A stretch of 64,000 bases of DNA from Pyropia yezoensis (Eukaryota; Rhodophyta; Bangiophyceae; Bangiales; Bangiaceae). The stretch spans positions 21,809,346-21,873,345 of the forward strand of contig CM020618.1 of NCBI GenBank assembly GCA_009829735.1. Direction: 5' to 3'. Each line of letters opens with the position of its first letter. The stretch's first letter is position 1. The notes under the pieces were generated by a model. That model was not told where the DNA came from, made no database searches, and was given only the letters and a program-made list of their open reading frames with translations. Below, piece by piece: positions 1 to 12,144 of the stretch. The position numbers and the translations under genes are program-made.

Positions 1-1971
1 CGTCCCGCGCTCGGCCTGTTGCCGGCTATGTATACGCTGTACAGTCAATATCCACTTGTATGGCACCCTTGCGCACTTTGTTGTCCCCCCTCCCATGCAA
101 GACATTTGACGGCTGCGTCCTGCCATTGATGACTGGGCCGCGGCCGCCTTGGCCGCCGCCTCCGTTCCATACACCCCCCTTTCTCTCCCTCCATCCCCAG
201 CACCCTTTTCGTTTTTTATGTGCTGCGTTGACGGAGGGGGGGGGGGGGGGAGTAGCGCTGGGGATGCGCCCGCACCCGCCCCACTTCGAACGCCCCCCCC
301 ACCCCCGCTTCCCCCCTCGCCAGTGTGGCGCCCCCTGCTGCAGTTCCTGTCTCGACCGCGCGCTGTTGCTCCGTCATGCCCCGCTCCGTCCCCGTGACGG
401 GTGCCACGGCAGGGGACGCCGTGGCCGACTCTTCGCGCGCGCCCCCCTCCCCTCGCTCCGCATTGCGTCGCGACTACCATCCGCAGCGGCGCGTGTGCTC
501 TGCCAGTTATGCCCGAGCGCCTTGCTGAGGGCAGCGGGTTCTGTGGCGGTGGGTGGCTACCCGCCGCCCCACCAGGCACCCCATGCAGTACATACCCCGC
601 CAGAGGGCTACTCAGTGTGGTTGGCTACTCAACGGTGGTGGCGTTGGAGGCGAACGCCGTGGAGGCTGCGGCGACGCTGGTACCGTCGCGGGCGTCACCG
701 TTGCGGCACCGAGCGGGGCCGGCGCGTTGGGGGAGAGCACCCTCGACTCCTTTGACTTTTGAGTAGGAAGAAGGGAGAGGGGACGGCGCGGGAGGGGGGG
801 GGGGCGGGGGTGGGGGGGGGGGGGGGGGGGGAGGGGGACGTGGCCCCACTGCTCCCCCGCGGGTCAGCGCTTGGCATGGCGGCCGCGGCCTTCCAGCCCC
901 TATCTACCGGGTACGGTCGCAGACCTGCTACGCCAACCACGCGCCCCGAAAAAGCCCGTGGCGGCAGCCGCCCCCTCTTTCTCGTTTCTTGGCGATGTGC
1001 TGGCGCGTGGTCGGCACATGGCGCCTCCGTACCGCTGCACGATCACAGCTGTGGCGGGGGCTGGCGGGTGCCCCTGCCGGCGGCGCTGTCCCTGGCGTGG
1101 CCCCTCTCTCCCGTAGCAATGCCGGTGACGGGGTGTGCCACCTCCGTTTGCGCGCGGCAGTGTGCTGCGATGGATCGGGGTGGCAGGGCAGAGGCGTCCA
1201 CCCGCCCTGTGTGCCAGGTGTCCACTTTAGCGCCTTTGCTCTTTAGAGAGAGGGGCGGTTCGCCCGACACCTTCCCTACCGCGTCGCCCTTTTTCCCACG
1301 CGCATGGCGCCTGTGCCTGTTCTGCCACCCCTTGCCCGCATTGCGGCCGCGCGGCCGCTTGCGGAGTCGCCCACGGCAAAGTCTTTCGCGGGCGGGGCTG
1401 GCCGGATCCCGCCCGTGCCGGGTCGCCGCATATCCATTATGCGTGCACCGGCCACCCGGGACGTGGCAGTCAGTGGTGGCGACAAAACTTATATCAATTA
1501 GAAATTCGGCAATCCCTCTTTCAATGATAGTTCCACTGATAGTTCAGTCTCGCGACCGTAAGACGGTTCGGCCCCCGGGGTGGGGGGGTCGGCGGGGGGG
1601 GGCAACCCCGTCAACGCAAACAGCACGAGCAGCACGAGCAGCACGAGCAACACGTGCAGCGCCAGGGAGGGCCTCTGGAATTGGTCCAATATGGACTTTA
1701 AAGTACCATGCACTTCACGGCGTTTAAGAGTTGTTGTCACTACACAGGCACACGCCTGGGCCGCCTCACGCGTGACTGTCAGTGTGACGGTCGGCGCGCG
1801 GTTTTTACCGCACTCGCCCAGACCCCCCCGGACCCCCCGCGCCACGCTCCACACCCACCACCACCCACCCACCGACACCTTGCCTTGCCCCCCTTCCCCC
1901 ACCCCCCTCCTCGCCCGACCGGGCGTTGTTGACGACCACCCCCCGCTCAGGCCACCCGACCCGATCATCGT
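1..1971. other. Gene-poor GC-rich stretch with a 9-bp tandem repeat
   Basis: No convincing gene is seen. Open frames overlap on both strands without recognisable motifs and are broken by G and C homopolymers (for example G runs around 234-250 and 808-830). A 9-bp tandem repeat of the AGCACGAGC type, about 3-4 units, lies at about 1620-1652. The region looks like intergenic low-complexity DNA, but a divergent gene could be hidden in it. Confidence 0.5.
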
Positions 1972-2688
1972 TTGCCGCCCATTCCAGTTGTGCTGCCGCG
2001 GACGTCCGTCATGGACAGATCGGATCGCGCTTTTCCCCGCCCCGCCAGCGTGGCCGATCCGTGCCCCTCCGACTTGACAGACGACGACCATGACGTGCGG
2101 GCGAGCGCTGTCCACGTTGGCGATATGATCGTGGACGACAGCGGTGCGTCGCTCGAGGAACGCGGGCGCACTGACGCGCAGGGTACTGAAGAGGTGGTGG
2201 TGGAGAACGGGGTCAACGCGCCACCGTCGACGGGTGCCGACGGAGCCGCCACCGCACGGGTTCCCCATCACCTGGCGCGCTCGTCGCTGGTGCTCCAAGA
2301 CGTTACGCTGGGGACGTTGCCGATCACCACTCACGTGGATGCTGCCGCCAGGCAGCCCGCCGACCCAGCCTACCACGACCAGTTTCACCAGTCGGGCTAC
2401 TGTTGGCATCCGCGCTCCGTGCGCGTGGTGCTTGACATGGACGCCGCCACCACAAGCAGCAGCGTCGTGTGGGGGCCGTACGGTATCGCCCCTCGTCGTC
2501 GTGTGCCTCTGCCTGCCACGGTAGGTGCACGTGCACTTTCGGAGGTGGCTCCCCGCCGTCGCCACGTGGGGCGTGGACACCCCATCGACGCAGCACGCGA
2601 CGGCGACGGAGATGGCCGCCGCGAGCAGCACTGGATGGTCGTCAATGGGTACCGCCGCCGCTTCTTCGCACTCCTGCTAGTGCTCTGA
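1972..2688 (+). CDS. Hypothetical protein, 238 aa
   Basis: This is an uninterrupted 238-codon frame starting MPPIPVV; an alternative start at 2011 gives MDRSDRAF. I do not recognise the family. In favour of coding, the residue composition is balanced (acidic N-terminal half with DLTDDDHD and VGDMIVDDSG, then a basic C-terminal third ending in a hydrophobic FFALLLVL tail), with few homopolymer runs compared with the surroundings. Against it, a 377-codon frame on the opposite strand overlaps completely, no domain is visible, and no promoter or splice signal was identified. It could be a small host protein, an exon of a larger gene or a chance frame in GC-rich DNA. Confidence 0.3.
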   Translation: MPPIPVVLPRTSVMDRSDRAFPRPASVADPCPSDLTDDDHDVRASAVHVGDMIVDDSGASLEERGRTDAQGTEEVVVENGVNAPPSTGADGAATARVPHHLARSSLVLQDVTLGTLPITTHVDAAARQPADPAYHDQFHQSGYCWHPRSVRVVLDMDAATTSSSVVWGPYGIAPRRRVPLPATVGARALSEVAPRRRHVGRGHPIDAARDGDGDGRREQHWMVVNGYRRRFFALLLVL

Positions 2689-2896
2689 TGCACAGGCGTG
2701 CTGCATTTGCCGCCAACGAGTGCGAAGGATGACGGATTTCTCGTTGTAGCGTTTGTCAATCGCGGGTTTTGTATGCGTGTGTGTACTAAAGATACGGTTT
2801 AGAAGGGCCACCGAGCCGTGCCGTCCTCGACAGCGATCCTTTTGCCTCCGCAATCGCGTGCCTTGCTCCGTCCCACCGACGCCTCAAATCAACCCG

Positions 2897-2930
<34 letters not shown>
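2897..2930. repeat. 34-nt poly-C homopolymer
   Basis: An uninterrupted run of 34 C follows AACCCG. It is one of the longest of the many C/G homopolymers in the window. Such tracts are prone to length errors in sequencing and to slippage in the cell, and on the opposite strand they can form G-quadruplex structures. Confidence 0.95.
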
Positions 2931-2931
<1 letters not shown>

Positions 2932-3647
2932 TTGGCCCGATAGGGGTAGTTACACCCCTCAGAGTTGGAGGGGGGCGGAGGCGCTGCCGCCACCGCTACC
3001 GTCGCCGCAGGCACGGCGGCCCTAGTTTTCGGCCTCGGCGAGCAGCACTGGCCAACCGACGCGGCCGGTGGACTCACGCCGCTTCCTTGTGCCCTTTGCA
3101 CGGGCGACGGCGGGCGACTGGGATGGCGGAGTGTGGGGTCTTGGGGTCGACCTGGCCCGCCGCCTCGGCCACGCCCCGGTCACGGTGGCCGAGAGCCGCG
3201 CGACCACCGCGTCGTCGGCGGGCAATGGCGGCGGCGGCGCTGGCGCCAGGCGAGACAGACGCTGTTGCGCCAGCTGCCGCGCGGGCGGCGGGACGACGTT
3301 ACGGACGGCGTGGCGGGGTGTGTGTGTGGCACTCGAGGCGGAGGCGGCGGTGACAGAGCTCCCGCTGGCTCCCATGGACGGGGCGGCGGTGGGTGACAGC
3401 GGTGTGTGCGTGGCGGCGGGGGTGGTGTTGTTCCCCGTGGAGGCCGCGGCGGCGGGGATGCAGGTGGCGGGGGCGGGGCCGCTTGATCCACCGTGACAGC
3501 CGCGGCGGCGTCGCCGGCGGCCGAGACGGCTCTTGAGACGGCGTCGCTGGTGGTGTTCGTGCCCTTCCCAGCGTAACGGATTCAGCTCGGCGAGGGAGAG
3601 CTTGGATAAGGGTCGGAGCGAGAAGGGGTATAGCAAGCCCGCGGAAG
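2931..3647. other. Stretch upstream of the GATA-type gene with competing frames
   Basis: Frames are open on both strands here. The + frame from 3068 to 3496 (142 codons, Ala/Gly/Val-rich) could be a 5' exon of the GATA-type gene, while the - frame from 3807 to 3022 has an equally plausible Ser/Thr/Pro/Ala composition. Neither shows a domain, and I could not choose between them. Confidence 0.3.
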
Positions 3648-4640
3648 ATGGCACGTACGGTACCGGGGGGCCGGAGACCGCTCCCCCCGCCGTCTGCGCG
3701 TCGCCCCGGCGGGGGCGCCGGTTTGGGCCCCCAGACGGTGCCGGCCGCCGCCGCCGGCCCGCCCCGGCGCAGCGGGCGGCGGCTTGTCCCCCCCCCCCCC
3801 CTCGCACCCCCGCGGCGGCCGCGGCGCCCCCCCCCCCCCCCCCCCCCGCCGCCGCCTCGCCCCCGCCGCTGCCGTCGCTGCTGCCGCTGCCGCTGCCGCC
3901 ACGGCGCCAATGCCGTGCGCACGGCGGCGGGGTATTGCGGCGGGGCGCCGCGCCCTCGTGGTCACCCGCGCGGCATGAAGAGCCCCCCCCGCAGCGGCCA
4001 ACGCGGCCAAGGCGACCGGTCGCAGGGGCGGGGGGGGCGGCGGCGGCTCGTTGGCGTCTGCGTCGGCCGCGGCATCCGTCTCCCTTTGTGGCGGCAGAGG
4101 CAGCGGCGGCGGCGCCGGTGGCGGCGGGGGCGGTGGTGGCGGGGACCCCACGCCCTCAATTGTGTCCACTGCGCGGCGACGGCGACGCCGCTGTGGTACA
4201 CTGGAGCGGATGAGCCGCGCTCCCTGTGCAACGCGTGTGGGGTGCGGCTGCACAGGGGGATACTTGCGCTCAGGCGGGTGCCGCTGCCCGGGGGGGGATC
4301 CCGCTGCACGACCGTCCGCGGGCCGGGCGCGAGACTCGCCGCCGCCGCCTCTGCCGCGGCGGCCGCCGCCACTGCTGCTGCCACAGCTGCCGCTGCTGCT
4401 GCTGCTGCTGCTGCCGCCGCGTCGTCATCGGGGGAGGGGGGGGGGGGGGGGGACGGCGTGGAGGCGTCCCGTCGTCATCATCGTCCAGGGGGGGCGGGGG
4501 GGGGGGGGGCGGCGGCGGAAAGGTCGCCGCGGCTGCCGCGGCGAGCCGCCGTGGCCGCGGCGGCGGCAACCGCGGCGACCGCGGCTCGCCGCGAGAGCGC
4601 GGAGGGGGGGAGCGGCGTGACGGTGGTGACGCTCAAGTAG
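3648..4640 (+). CDS. GATA-type zinc-finger protein, putative transcription factor
   Basis: The diagnostic part is a GATA-type finger at residues 172-197 of this frame: CVHC, then 18 residues including TPLWYTG, then CNAC (C-x2-C-x18-C-x2-C, nucleotides 4161-4238), followed by GVRLHRG. The 18-residue loop and the TPLW..G and LCNACG signatures match plant and algal GATA factors, which bind (A/T)GATA(A/G) DNA in the nucleus. The finger is followed by an Ala-rich stretch that includes a CTG/GCT repeat (about 4374-4413), Gly-rich runs, and a stop after VVTLK. The frame upstream of the finger is Pro/Arg-rich and less convincing; the true N-terminus may use another frame or an upstream exon, since homopolymers at 3787-3847 could mask a frame change. 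The finger is solid; the gene borders are not. Confidence 0.65.
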   Translation: MARTVPGGRRPLPPPSARRPGGGAGLGPQTVPAAAAGPPRRSGRRLVPPPPLAPPRRPRRPPPPPPPPPPRPRRCRRCCRCRCRHGANAVRTAAGYCGGAPRPRGHPRGMKSPPRSGQRGQGDRSQGRGGRRRLVGVCVGRGIRLPLWRQRQRRRRRWRRGRWWRGPHALNCVHCAATATPLWYTGADEPRSLCNACGVRLHRGILALRRVPLPGGGSRCTTVRGPGARLAAAASAAAAAATAAATAAAAAAAAAAAASSSGEGGGGGDGVEASRRHHRPGGAGGGGAAAERSPRLPRRAAVAAAAATAATAARRESAEGGSGVTVVTLK

Positions 4641-7600
4641 GTGGGGGGGGAGTCGGTGCGGGGGCGGGAGGGGTGGATGCAGTGGGGAGGGGGTGGAAGC
4701 GGGGGGGCGGTACGGCGGAAGTCGGCGGGGCTTTTCCGTGGGCTGGGAGTTTGGTCCCTGTCCCCCTGTGCTGATTGGTGCGCAGAGGGGGGGGATGGGT
4801 CGTTTTTTATGTATCCTTTTTGTCGAGGAGCCCTGTGCGGACGCCAACTACGTGCAACTGGTAGACAGCCCGCTGTGCTCGGTGACACAGGCACGGCAGT
4901 CGAACGACTGCACGTTGGCGCATCCGCCGCTGCGGTCAGCCACCGTGGTCAGAGTCTCCCCCCCCCCCCCCCCCCCCGCGCCCTTCTCTGCCCCCGCCCG
5001 TCGTGGCCGCGGCGCCCACCGCGGCATCCCCACCGACGGCCGCCCGCGGGGAGGGGGCGGCTACCGCCTGCGGCGGCGGCGCGGGGGCGGTCCTACTCCA
5101 CCCGCCCACCTTGTCTGGCGTGAACCGCGCGCGGTGGGTGTGCCGTGTCGCCTCGCCGGAGGGGGGTCCGCGGCGGCCACCCCGGGCGGCCGCCGTTCCG
5201 GCGACGGCGGCGGTGCCCCTGCCGCCCACCGCTGGCCTGCAGGTGCATGACCGGTAGGAGGACTTTCCTGGCTGGCCGGATGGGTACGGGCGAGCGGCGG
5301 TACTGATGAGTACCGCGGCCACGGACCCGCCATCCGATGGGGGCCTGATACTGAGAGGAAAAAGTGTTGAGCGACACAGGACAGGCGAGAGGGACAGCAG
5401 AGGCGAGAGAGACAGGAGAGGGACCGGGTGGCCGCGCTGTACTGGTGGGGGGCAGCGTGGCCGCACTGGGAGAGGCGTGGGAGGGCAACTGGCAGAACTA
5501 GGCGGTCGCGGGCGGACCAAATTGCCAATCATGGCCGAGTGTACAGTACATGTAGAGGGCCCGCGGGATAGCCGCGGGGAAAACGAAAGATAGACCGTTT
5601 AGTGTGCGCCCTCACCCGACGCCCAGGCGAGCGTGGAAGCGGCCACGCCCGTGTTTATCTCACACAGTAGGCGGCGCGGCGGCCGCCGCAGTGGGCGGCG
5701 GGTGACGGGCGGGGCGGTGGTGCAGCAGCCACCGCCACCGCCACCGCCACCGCCACCGTCACCGCAGCCGCCGCCGCCACTACCGACGCGACCGCGTCCC
5801 GGCACGGCGTGGCGGGGGAAGGCCGCGCGGCGGCCGCGCCGGTCCCGCTTGCCCCTCTCCCCGCGGTGCCGCCGCCGGCGACTCCCGGTCGGAGGCTGCG
5901 GTGGCGGGACTGGTGGCGGCGGCTGCGGCGCGGCGCGCGCCGGGCCGCGCGTGTACGCCGCTGCCACGGCCGCCGCAGACGGCGGCTGGGCGGGCGGCGT
6001 CGCGGGCGGCGGCCCGGCGTCCCCCCCACCGCCCTGGGCGGACGGCTGCGTCGGCCAAAGCGGCGGCTGCTAGGCCGCCCCCGCCACCGCCGCAGGCGGT
6101 TCTACGAGTCTCGCGATTGACGCTCGCGCCGCCACCACTCTCGTTGCGAATGGGCGACGGGGGTGAACAGCACACGTCTTGGAAAATGAAAATGGGTGCC
6201 ATGGATTCGTGCGGCGGGGGGGGGGGGGGGGGGGGATAGGGCGTGGGGGTGGGGGTAGGAGAGCGCGTTGACGTGACGGCGCGGTGCTGGGAGGGCGCGC
6301 CCCGCCGCGGCGCGGTACCCGACGCCTGGTGGAGCGCGTCGGGGGGAAGGGGGGGAGGGGGGGGGGGGGGGGGGGGGGGAGGGGGGAGGGGAGCAGAGAG
6401 TGGGGGGGTGTCGCCTGAGCCTACCGACATCGACGCAACCCCCCCCTCCAAACCGCTACCGCCGCGACCACCGCCGCAGCGCCCACAACCACCGCCAACG
6501 CCATCGCTATTGCGGCGGCGGCCCGCCGGCGCCACCGAGGCTGCCGGCACCACCGGGGCTGCGGCCACTGCCGCCACCGCCGGCGTCGCTGTCTGGGGTG
6601 CTATAAGGATTTGCCCATTAAATCCCCACCCGGAACCCAGGGGATATGGACTGGGACCTCTCCTTACATGTCCGGCCCCGATAACTTCCCCCAAGACACA
6701 TCAATTCCCCACACCACGCTGTATACCTGACATTTTGCGGACGTCGGCCGACCGCACGAAAGCCGCCGTCAACGCACTGTCGGAACCCTGTCATGGACGT
6801 CGGAACTCGACAACGAGGAGCGAGTGACATCGTCGACCAACCACGGGCGGACATCCCCGTCTGTGCTGCCTGAATTTTATTCTCTGCGCTGCTTGAAAGC
6901 TGGCATCAAGGACCAGTCACATGATTCACCGACATTGAGGACACCACACATCCTCGCTGGCGGCTGAGTGCGATATGACTGGCTCGCCGGCTTTTGGATT
7001 GATTGAATTTGGCCTTGCTGGCCCTTACAGCCGGTCGGACCTTCTGGCCGACCGGCGTGTGGAGCCGGCTGGTGGGGCGCGCTGGGCGCCATCCACGGGA
7101 ACCCCTTCGTTTCGGACAAACTGGGGCTGCACTTCTTTAGTGCGCACGCCCGCCCATGCTTTGTTCTGAGAGACACGCTTTGTTTTTGGACCGTTCTGTG
7201 CCTACCGGCAGTGCGATGGGGAAACGCATGCTTTGGGGCACCTCGGAGGTGCCCCGACGCGAGTATGTAGTGTGTGGGTGTCGGCGCCACCGGGGGAGAC
7301 GAGAGGGGCAACCACAGACACAGACCAAAGACACTACTTACCTTTTGTACCCTCGATCCCCACCGACGTCACGCCCATCTTCTTCCCCAGACCCACCCCC
7401 GTCGAGACCACCGTCCTCTTCCCCGTGCCCCGCCGCCCCATTGGCTCACAGGGCCCGCTGACACCCCCACGAGTACGTTGAGGGCGCCCCGGGTTTGGGA
7501 GGGTCCTCACAGGTGCCCCCGTTATTCGGGCGCCCCCGCTTGCGCCGCTGCCCTCCTGCGGTTACTGTGGCCCCGGGGTGAGGAGGCGGGCAGCGCGGGG

Positions 7601-8179
7601 GGCGCAGGGGGGGGGGGGCGGGAGGGGAGGGGGTGCGCACCGCCATGGACGCGCCCCCCCCCCCCACCCCCCCCCCCCCCCCCCCCCCCCGGCAGCCGCG
7701 GAGCGGCCGCGACGGCGTCACCAACGTCGCTGACCCCCCCCCCCCGCCCACTGACGACGGCGGGTCCCCCGCCTTTCCCGGCTGCGGCGGGGCGGCTTCC
7801 CCCCCCCCCTGCACGCGGGGGCAGACGCAGCGGCGGCGAGCGCGTCTGCGGACCTAGCCCTCGACGGCCTCGTCGCGTCGGTGAGTGGGGGGGGGGGGGC
7901 GGGGGGGGGGGGGGGGAACGCGGCCGTCGGCGAGGGATTCGCAGGCGTGGGGGACCGGGCAGTAAGGAGGACTGGCTGCGAATTCCCAACGGGAGCCCCA
8001 CGTCCCCCCCTCGCGGGCCGCAACTCCCGAGGGTCGCCATGGAAACCAGACAATCGCCACACGAACGCGCTGCGGCGCCGGCGTCGCCGTCTGGACAAAG
8101 CGGCCAGGCCCCCCCTTAGATCGCAGGCCCTGGAGGCTGTCCGGTTGAAGATATCCGCATCCATCTGACCCCCCCCTCA

Positions 8180-8460
8180 GCGACCTTTCCCGGGGTACCT
8201 TTCCCGGGAGAAAGGAACCAGGTTACTGCTGAGGCAGGAGCACACACGCCCGGAACCGGCAACTCAGTTCCTCTCCCAGGGGAAAGGTTGGAGAACCCTT
8301 CCCGGGAGGAGCCGGATAGGCCTTCCGGCGCCGTACTTGGCGAGACCCGCCTCCTGGGCTTGATGCAGTGGGAAGGTTAGGCGTCCTCGATCCCCTAATA
8401 AGCTGCCCCTAATCCCCTAATGCGGTACCTTTCCCCTCAGGAGGAACTCTCATTCTACTT
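8180..8460. repeat. Cluster of short inverted and direct repeats
   Basis: Variants of CCTTTCCCGGG and its complement CCCGGGAAAGG recur at about 8182, 8199, 8275 and 8300, and GGTACCTTTCCC appears at about 8195 and 8423. The direct repeat CCCCTAAT occurs twice near 8393-8420. The arrangement looks like a small structured non-coding element or decayed MITE; no target-site duplication was identified. Confidence 0.4.
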
Positions 8461-9264
8461 CAGGTCGGTCGAACGGAGATACATGACATTCTCAGGGAGA
8501 GAAAGAGGCGTACAACACAGAGACAAGCGGAGAAGGGAGAAAACGAAGAGCACGAGAAGAAAGAGCTCGACCAGCTGCATCGACTACTGCGCGAGAAGTC
8601 TACATATCAAAAAAAAGTCGCCACATATCTACGTATGTATGTTCAGTACCTTGACCCTGATCTGTGGGCGATCGAATAGTTTTCTCTCTCCTCTTCGGGG
8701 GAGGAAGAACACTCGCTCTTTCACAGACACGCGCACCGTTGCGTGAGGCACTGACGTACGACAAGGACACGCGGCAAGAGAGTGTCTGCACCGCGCTTGT
8801 CGCAAGCGCGCGCGGAAGGTGATACCTGATTCCCCCCCGACAGCGACACATGGAAAGAACGTCAGCGCCACTTCCCTCCTTCTGTTGCCTAAAGCAACTT
8901 TAGCTGCAGAGCGCCACCGCCCGCGGGCACGCGCGGACGTAAACAGGGGGGGGGGGCGGTTCACAGGCGATCCCACCCGCCCGCTCCACCGCGTTGGGTC
9001 ACGTTTCCCCGACAGACGAAAGGCAGCGCCGCGGCCCCCCGGCAACCGGGCGCGTGGAGACCAGCCCCCCCCCCGCACCTTCCCCCCCCACCCTCCCCAC
9101 TCCCCACCCCCCCACCCCCTCTCCCCCCATTCCGCCTCCACACGTCCGCCAAGCAGGCGCCAACACTGCGCACGCGCGTGGCACGCGGGGAGGTAGACAC
9201 AGCACGCGCGGGCGGACCGGCGGAGGCGCAGCAGTGCAAAGAAAAAAAAAGTAACGCCGACGGG

Positions 9265-9313
9265 GGCGGGCGGGCGGGCGGGCGGGCGGGCGGGCGGGCG
9301 AGCGGGCGGGCGG
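9265..9313. repeat. (CGGG)n microsatellite
   Basis: About 12 tandem CGGG units with one A interruption near 9301. It is a G-quadruplex-prone simple repeat. Confidence 0.9.
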
Positions 9314-9748
9314 ACGGACAGAGGGGCGGGTGGGTACGTCGGCGGGTCAGCCGCCCGGTGGGGCGGGGGAAGGGGCAAGGAGGGGACACACCCTCGGCCA
9401 GGGAGAATACGAGTTGAAACCCCACGGCCCGTCCTCTGGTGGATGAGGACGCGTGGAAAGAGGGGCCGCGGAGGTCCCCCCCCCGCGTGGCCCCGCCGCC
9501 GTGGCGTTGATCCGAGGGCCGCAGCCACCGCGCGGTGCGGCCGCCACCGCCGCCGCCGCCGACGTTCCTGGCTGCCGCCGACGCTACCTGCGACGGCGGC
9601 GGCGGCGGCCAACCACCCGCGCCACCAGCCGCCTGCGGGGGCCACGGTGGCCGCCGCCGCCCCCCCGCCCCCTTCCCTTCCCGCGCCCTTCCAGCTGGCA
9701 GGCGTCCTTGGCATAGGGCCACCACACCGCATCGCCTGACCAGCCGGC

Positions 9749-9850
9749 TGGCCTGCCGGCCGGCCGGCCGCCGCCCCCCCCTCGCGCTGGCTGGCAGCCA
9801 CCCTGGCCAGCCGCCCGCAGACGGGCCGGCCAGCCGGCCGGCCGGCCGTC
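9749..9850. repeat. Paired CCGG-rich inverted repeats
   Basis: Runs of alternating CCGG lie near 9754-9772 and 9823-9848, separated by about 50 bp that also contain GCTGGC/GCCAGC arms. The tract can fold into a large hairpin. Confidence 0.7.
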
Positions 9851-9916
9851 GCGTCAGCGGCGGGGGGTGGGCGCCCCAAAAGAACCGCCGCCACCATCAG
9901 CGCGGGGGATAGTTAG

Positions 9917-10040
9917 CTCTTCCCGCCGCCGCCGTCAGGTGGTTGTACTCTTCCCGCCGCCGCCGTCAGGTGGTTGTGCTCTTCCCGCCGCCGCCATCAG
10001 ATGGTTGTGCTCTTCCCGCCGCACGTCGTCAGCGCACAAC
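9917..10040. repeat. 31-bp minisatellite, about 4 copies
   Basis: Units beginning CTCTTCCCGCCGCC start at 9917, 9948, 9979 and 10010, giving an exact 31-bp period. The first three differ by one to three bases; the fourth diverges in its second half. No coding role is apparent. Confidence 0.9.
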
Positions 10041-10220
10041 CATCCCCCGAGCTGATGGCGGCGGGGACTCTGCCGCACCCCGCCTGTGCGTGGCCAGCCG
10101 ACCGCGCGGGGTGCTTGTACTTGTCTATTTACTTATTACCTTGCGTGCACCGCCAGACCGGAAGGGGGGGGGGGGGGGGGGGGAGAGGTGAGCGTCGGCC
10201 GGCCGCCGCCGAGCTCCACG

Positions 10221-10300
10221 CTGCGCGGCGTGGTGTAGGGCTGCGCCGCGTAGTGTAGGGCTGCGCCGCGTGGTGTAGGGCTGCGCCGCGTGGTGTAGGG
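10221..10300. repeat. 20-bp minisatellite, 4 copies
   Basis: Four head-to-tail 20-bp units of the form CTGCGCCGCGTGGTGTAGGG, with one change in each of the first two units. Confidence 0.92.
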
Positions 10301-11590
10301 CGGCGCGGGCGGGGAGAAGCGGCGGCGGCGACTGAGTGGCGGCTCGGGGTGGGGAGGGGGCGGGGGCGGGGGCGGGGGGGGTGGGAGGGGAAGACGCTGT
10401 CGCGCCGCGGCCAACGAGGTGACGACGTGGGGTGGCGGCAGGTGGCCTCGCGGCGGGATGCGGCGGTGACGGCCGCGGCTGCGGGGCACACGTCCGCGCG
10501 GGGCGGGGCGGGCGGGGGGGGCGGTTGGGTAGGGGGGAGCGCGGAGCAGCGGGGGACGGTGGGCGGGTGGGGTGGGGCGAGGGGGTGGGATGGGGCCAGG
10601 GGCGCCTGGCCTCGTCCCCGGGGGGAGCAGGATGGGCTGTCGGCCGCCCTTGTTTGCAACACACGCCACGCCGATCGAAACAAACTGCCGCGGCAGTGCC
10701 ACCCGCGCCCCGGCCCGTGTCCTGTACTGTATGCATTGGACGGGGCTCTTCGAATGGGCGGAGGAGGGGGTAGGAGGGGGGGTGGTGGGAGGAGCGAGAG
10801 GAACTGCGACAACGCGCCTCTTCTCACCTGTCGTGGACGCGTGCCCCGTGCCCCCCTGCCGGGAGGCACGTCCCTCAGCCTCCTCACGCGCCGTCCCGAG
10901 GCTCCTCATCCAAGACACACCCACGCCCAACCCCGTCTCTTTTTTGCTTTCTCTTTCTATTTTGTACGCCTCCACCCACGTGGGCACTGCTGCCAGGCGC
11001 TGCCCAGCGGGAGCCGCGGCAGGCGGGGGAGCAGCGCACAACGCGTCCCGGGAGTCTCCCCTGCCACGGGCTGTGGTGGGTGAGGCGCGGCGTCGTTGTC
11101 AGTCGGAATCTTCCCAGACCTGCATCGGGAGGGTGCGCGACACGCTCAAAGATACATACCCATCCAGATGCTGTCTATGCACTTGGTGGCGAGGCCATTC
11201 ATCGGGAGGGTGGGATCCGTTCCCCGACCCAGCTGCCAGCCAGTCCAACCAGGCCTCCTCCCCCCATGGCTACAGTACCAGCCACACCCGGCACGGATCC
11301 GCAGTGGCCCCGCAGCAGCCTGCTCTACACCCCACATTTCCAGGGCGCCGAGGGCGCCATCAACGTACAGCGGCTGCGCGAGCCACTGCAGCGAGGCGCG
11401 CGCGCAAACGAGATTGGCGGGAAGAGGGGGGGGCGGTCCTCTGGCGGGTGGGGCCCATCGACCGGAAGCGTGAAAAAAAGGGGGTGGGGGGGGGGAGGGG
11501 CCGGTGGTGACGTCAACGTCGCCCGCCAATGTGTGCTTGGTAAATATGGATAGGGGCTAGGGAGGGGCGGGGGAGGGGGGGGGACGGGGG

Positions 11591-11649
11591 GTGGCGATCG
11601 ACACTTCTGCCAAAGCACGGGGGGTGGCGATCGACACTCCTGCCAAACC
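11591..11649. repeat. 33-bp direct repeat, 2 copies
   Basis: GTGGCGATCGACACT begins at 11591 and again at 11624, followed in both copies by CTGCCAAA. It lies about 500 bp upstream of the STEAP-like start codon. Confidence 0.85.
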
Positions 11650-12144
11650 AGAGTCCCCGCCCTCTCTCCCACCGGCCGGCCACACGCCCGCCGATGCTGC
11701 GGTCGGCCGCCGCGTGGCTGTAGACGCTGTTTACTGGCTGTGGCTGGGCGGGGACGGCGGCCACCTGCGGAGGGAGCTGCTGCCTGCTGGGGAAGAGGGG
11801 GAGGGGGGGGGTGGGGGGGACGAGGTGACGTGTTGCGGGGCGCGGCGGCGTCGGTGGTGGCGCCTCGCCGGCCAACCTCCATCCACCCCACCCAGTGTTC
11901 CTTCTCAAGCGCCCCCCGCCCACCGTCTCACTCCCCGCCTACATTCTCCCTCCCCCCCTCCCCCCTCCTCAACCTTGATTCCCTGCCCCCACCTCTTCTT
12001 TCCCTCCCCGCCCTCTCCCGCATTGGCCGTTGCTTCCTCCTCCCCTGTGCTCTCTCCCCTCCTTCGCTTCCCCCCCGGCCCCCCCCCCCGCCCCTTTCTT
12101 GCTCCCCTTCCGCCCCCTTGTGGCTGGTACCTCTGAGAAGAGCC

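Larger units (their letters stand above)
4641..12144. other. Long low-complexity intergenic region
   Basis: Over 7.5 kb there is no frame with a recognisable motif on either strand. Dense G and C homopolymers alternate with patches of more normal composition (about 6600-7450 and 8390-8830) that could be decayed mobile elements; no transposase or other element protein was recognised. A perfect short hairpin (10-bp arms, GGGGCACCTC and its complement) lies at 7235-7255. A GTACAGTACA motif lies at 5541-5550, and TGTACTGTATGCATT at 10723-10737. The separately listed minisatellites fall in the right-hand half. Much of 11.7-12.14 kb is the open 5' flank of the STEAP-like gene and may include its 5' UTR. 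Confidence 0.55.

Noticed and set aside
1498-2631. 377-codon minus-strand frame
   Set aside because: It overlaps the more balanced + frame at 1972-2688; its Leu/Val repeat segment comes from the 9-bp DNA repeat, and no domain is visible.
6600-7450. Moderate-GC patch suspected to be an old mobile element
   Set aside because: No terminal repeats, duplications or transposase-like sequence could be found; only one short hairpin is present.
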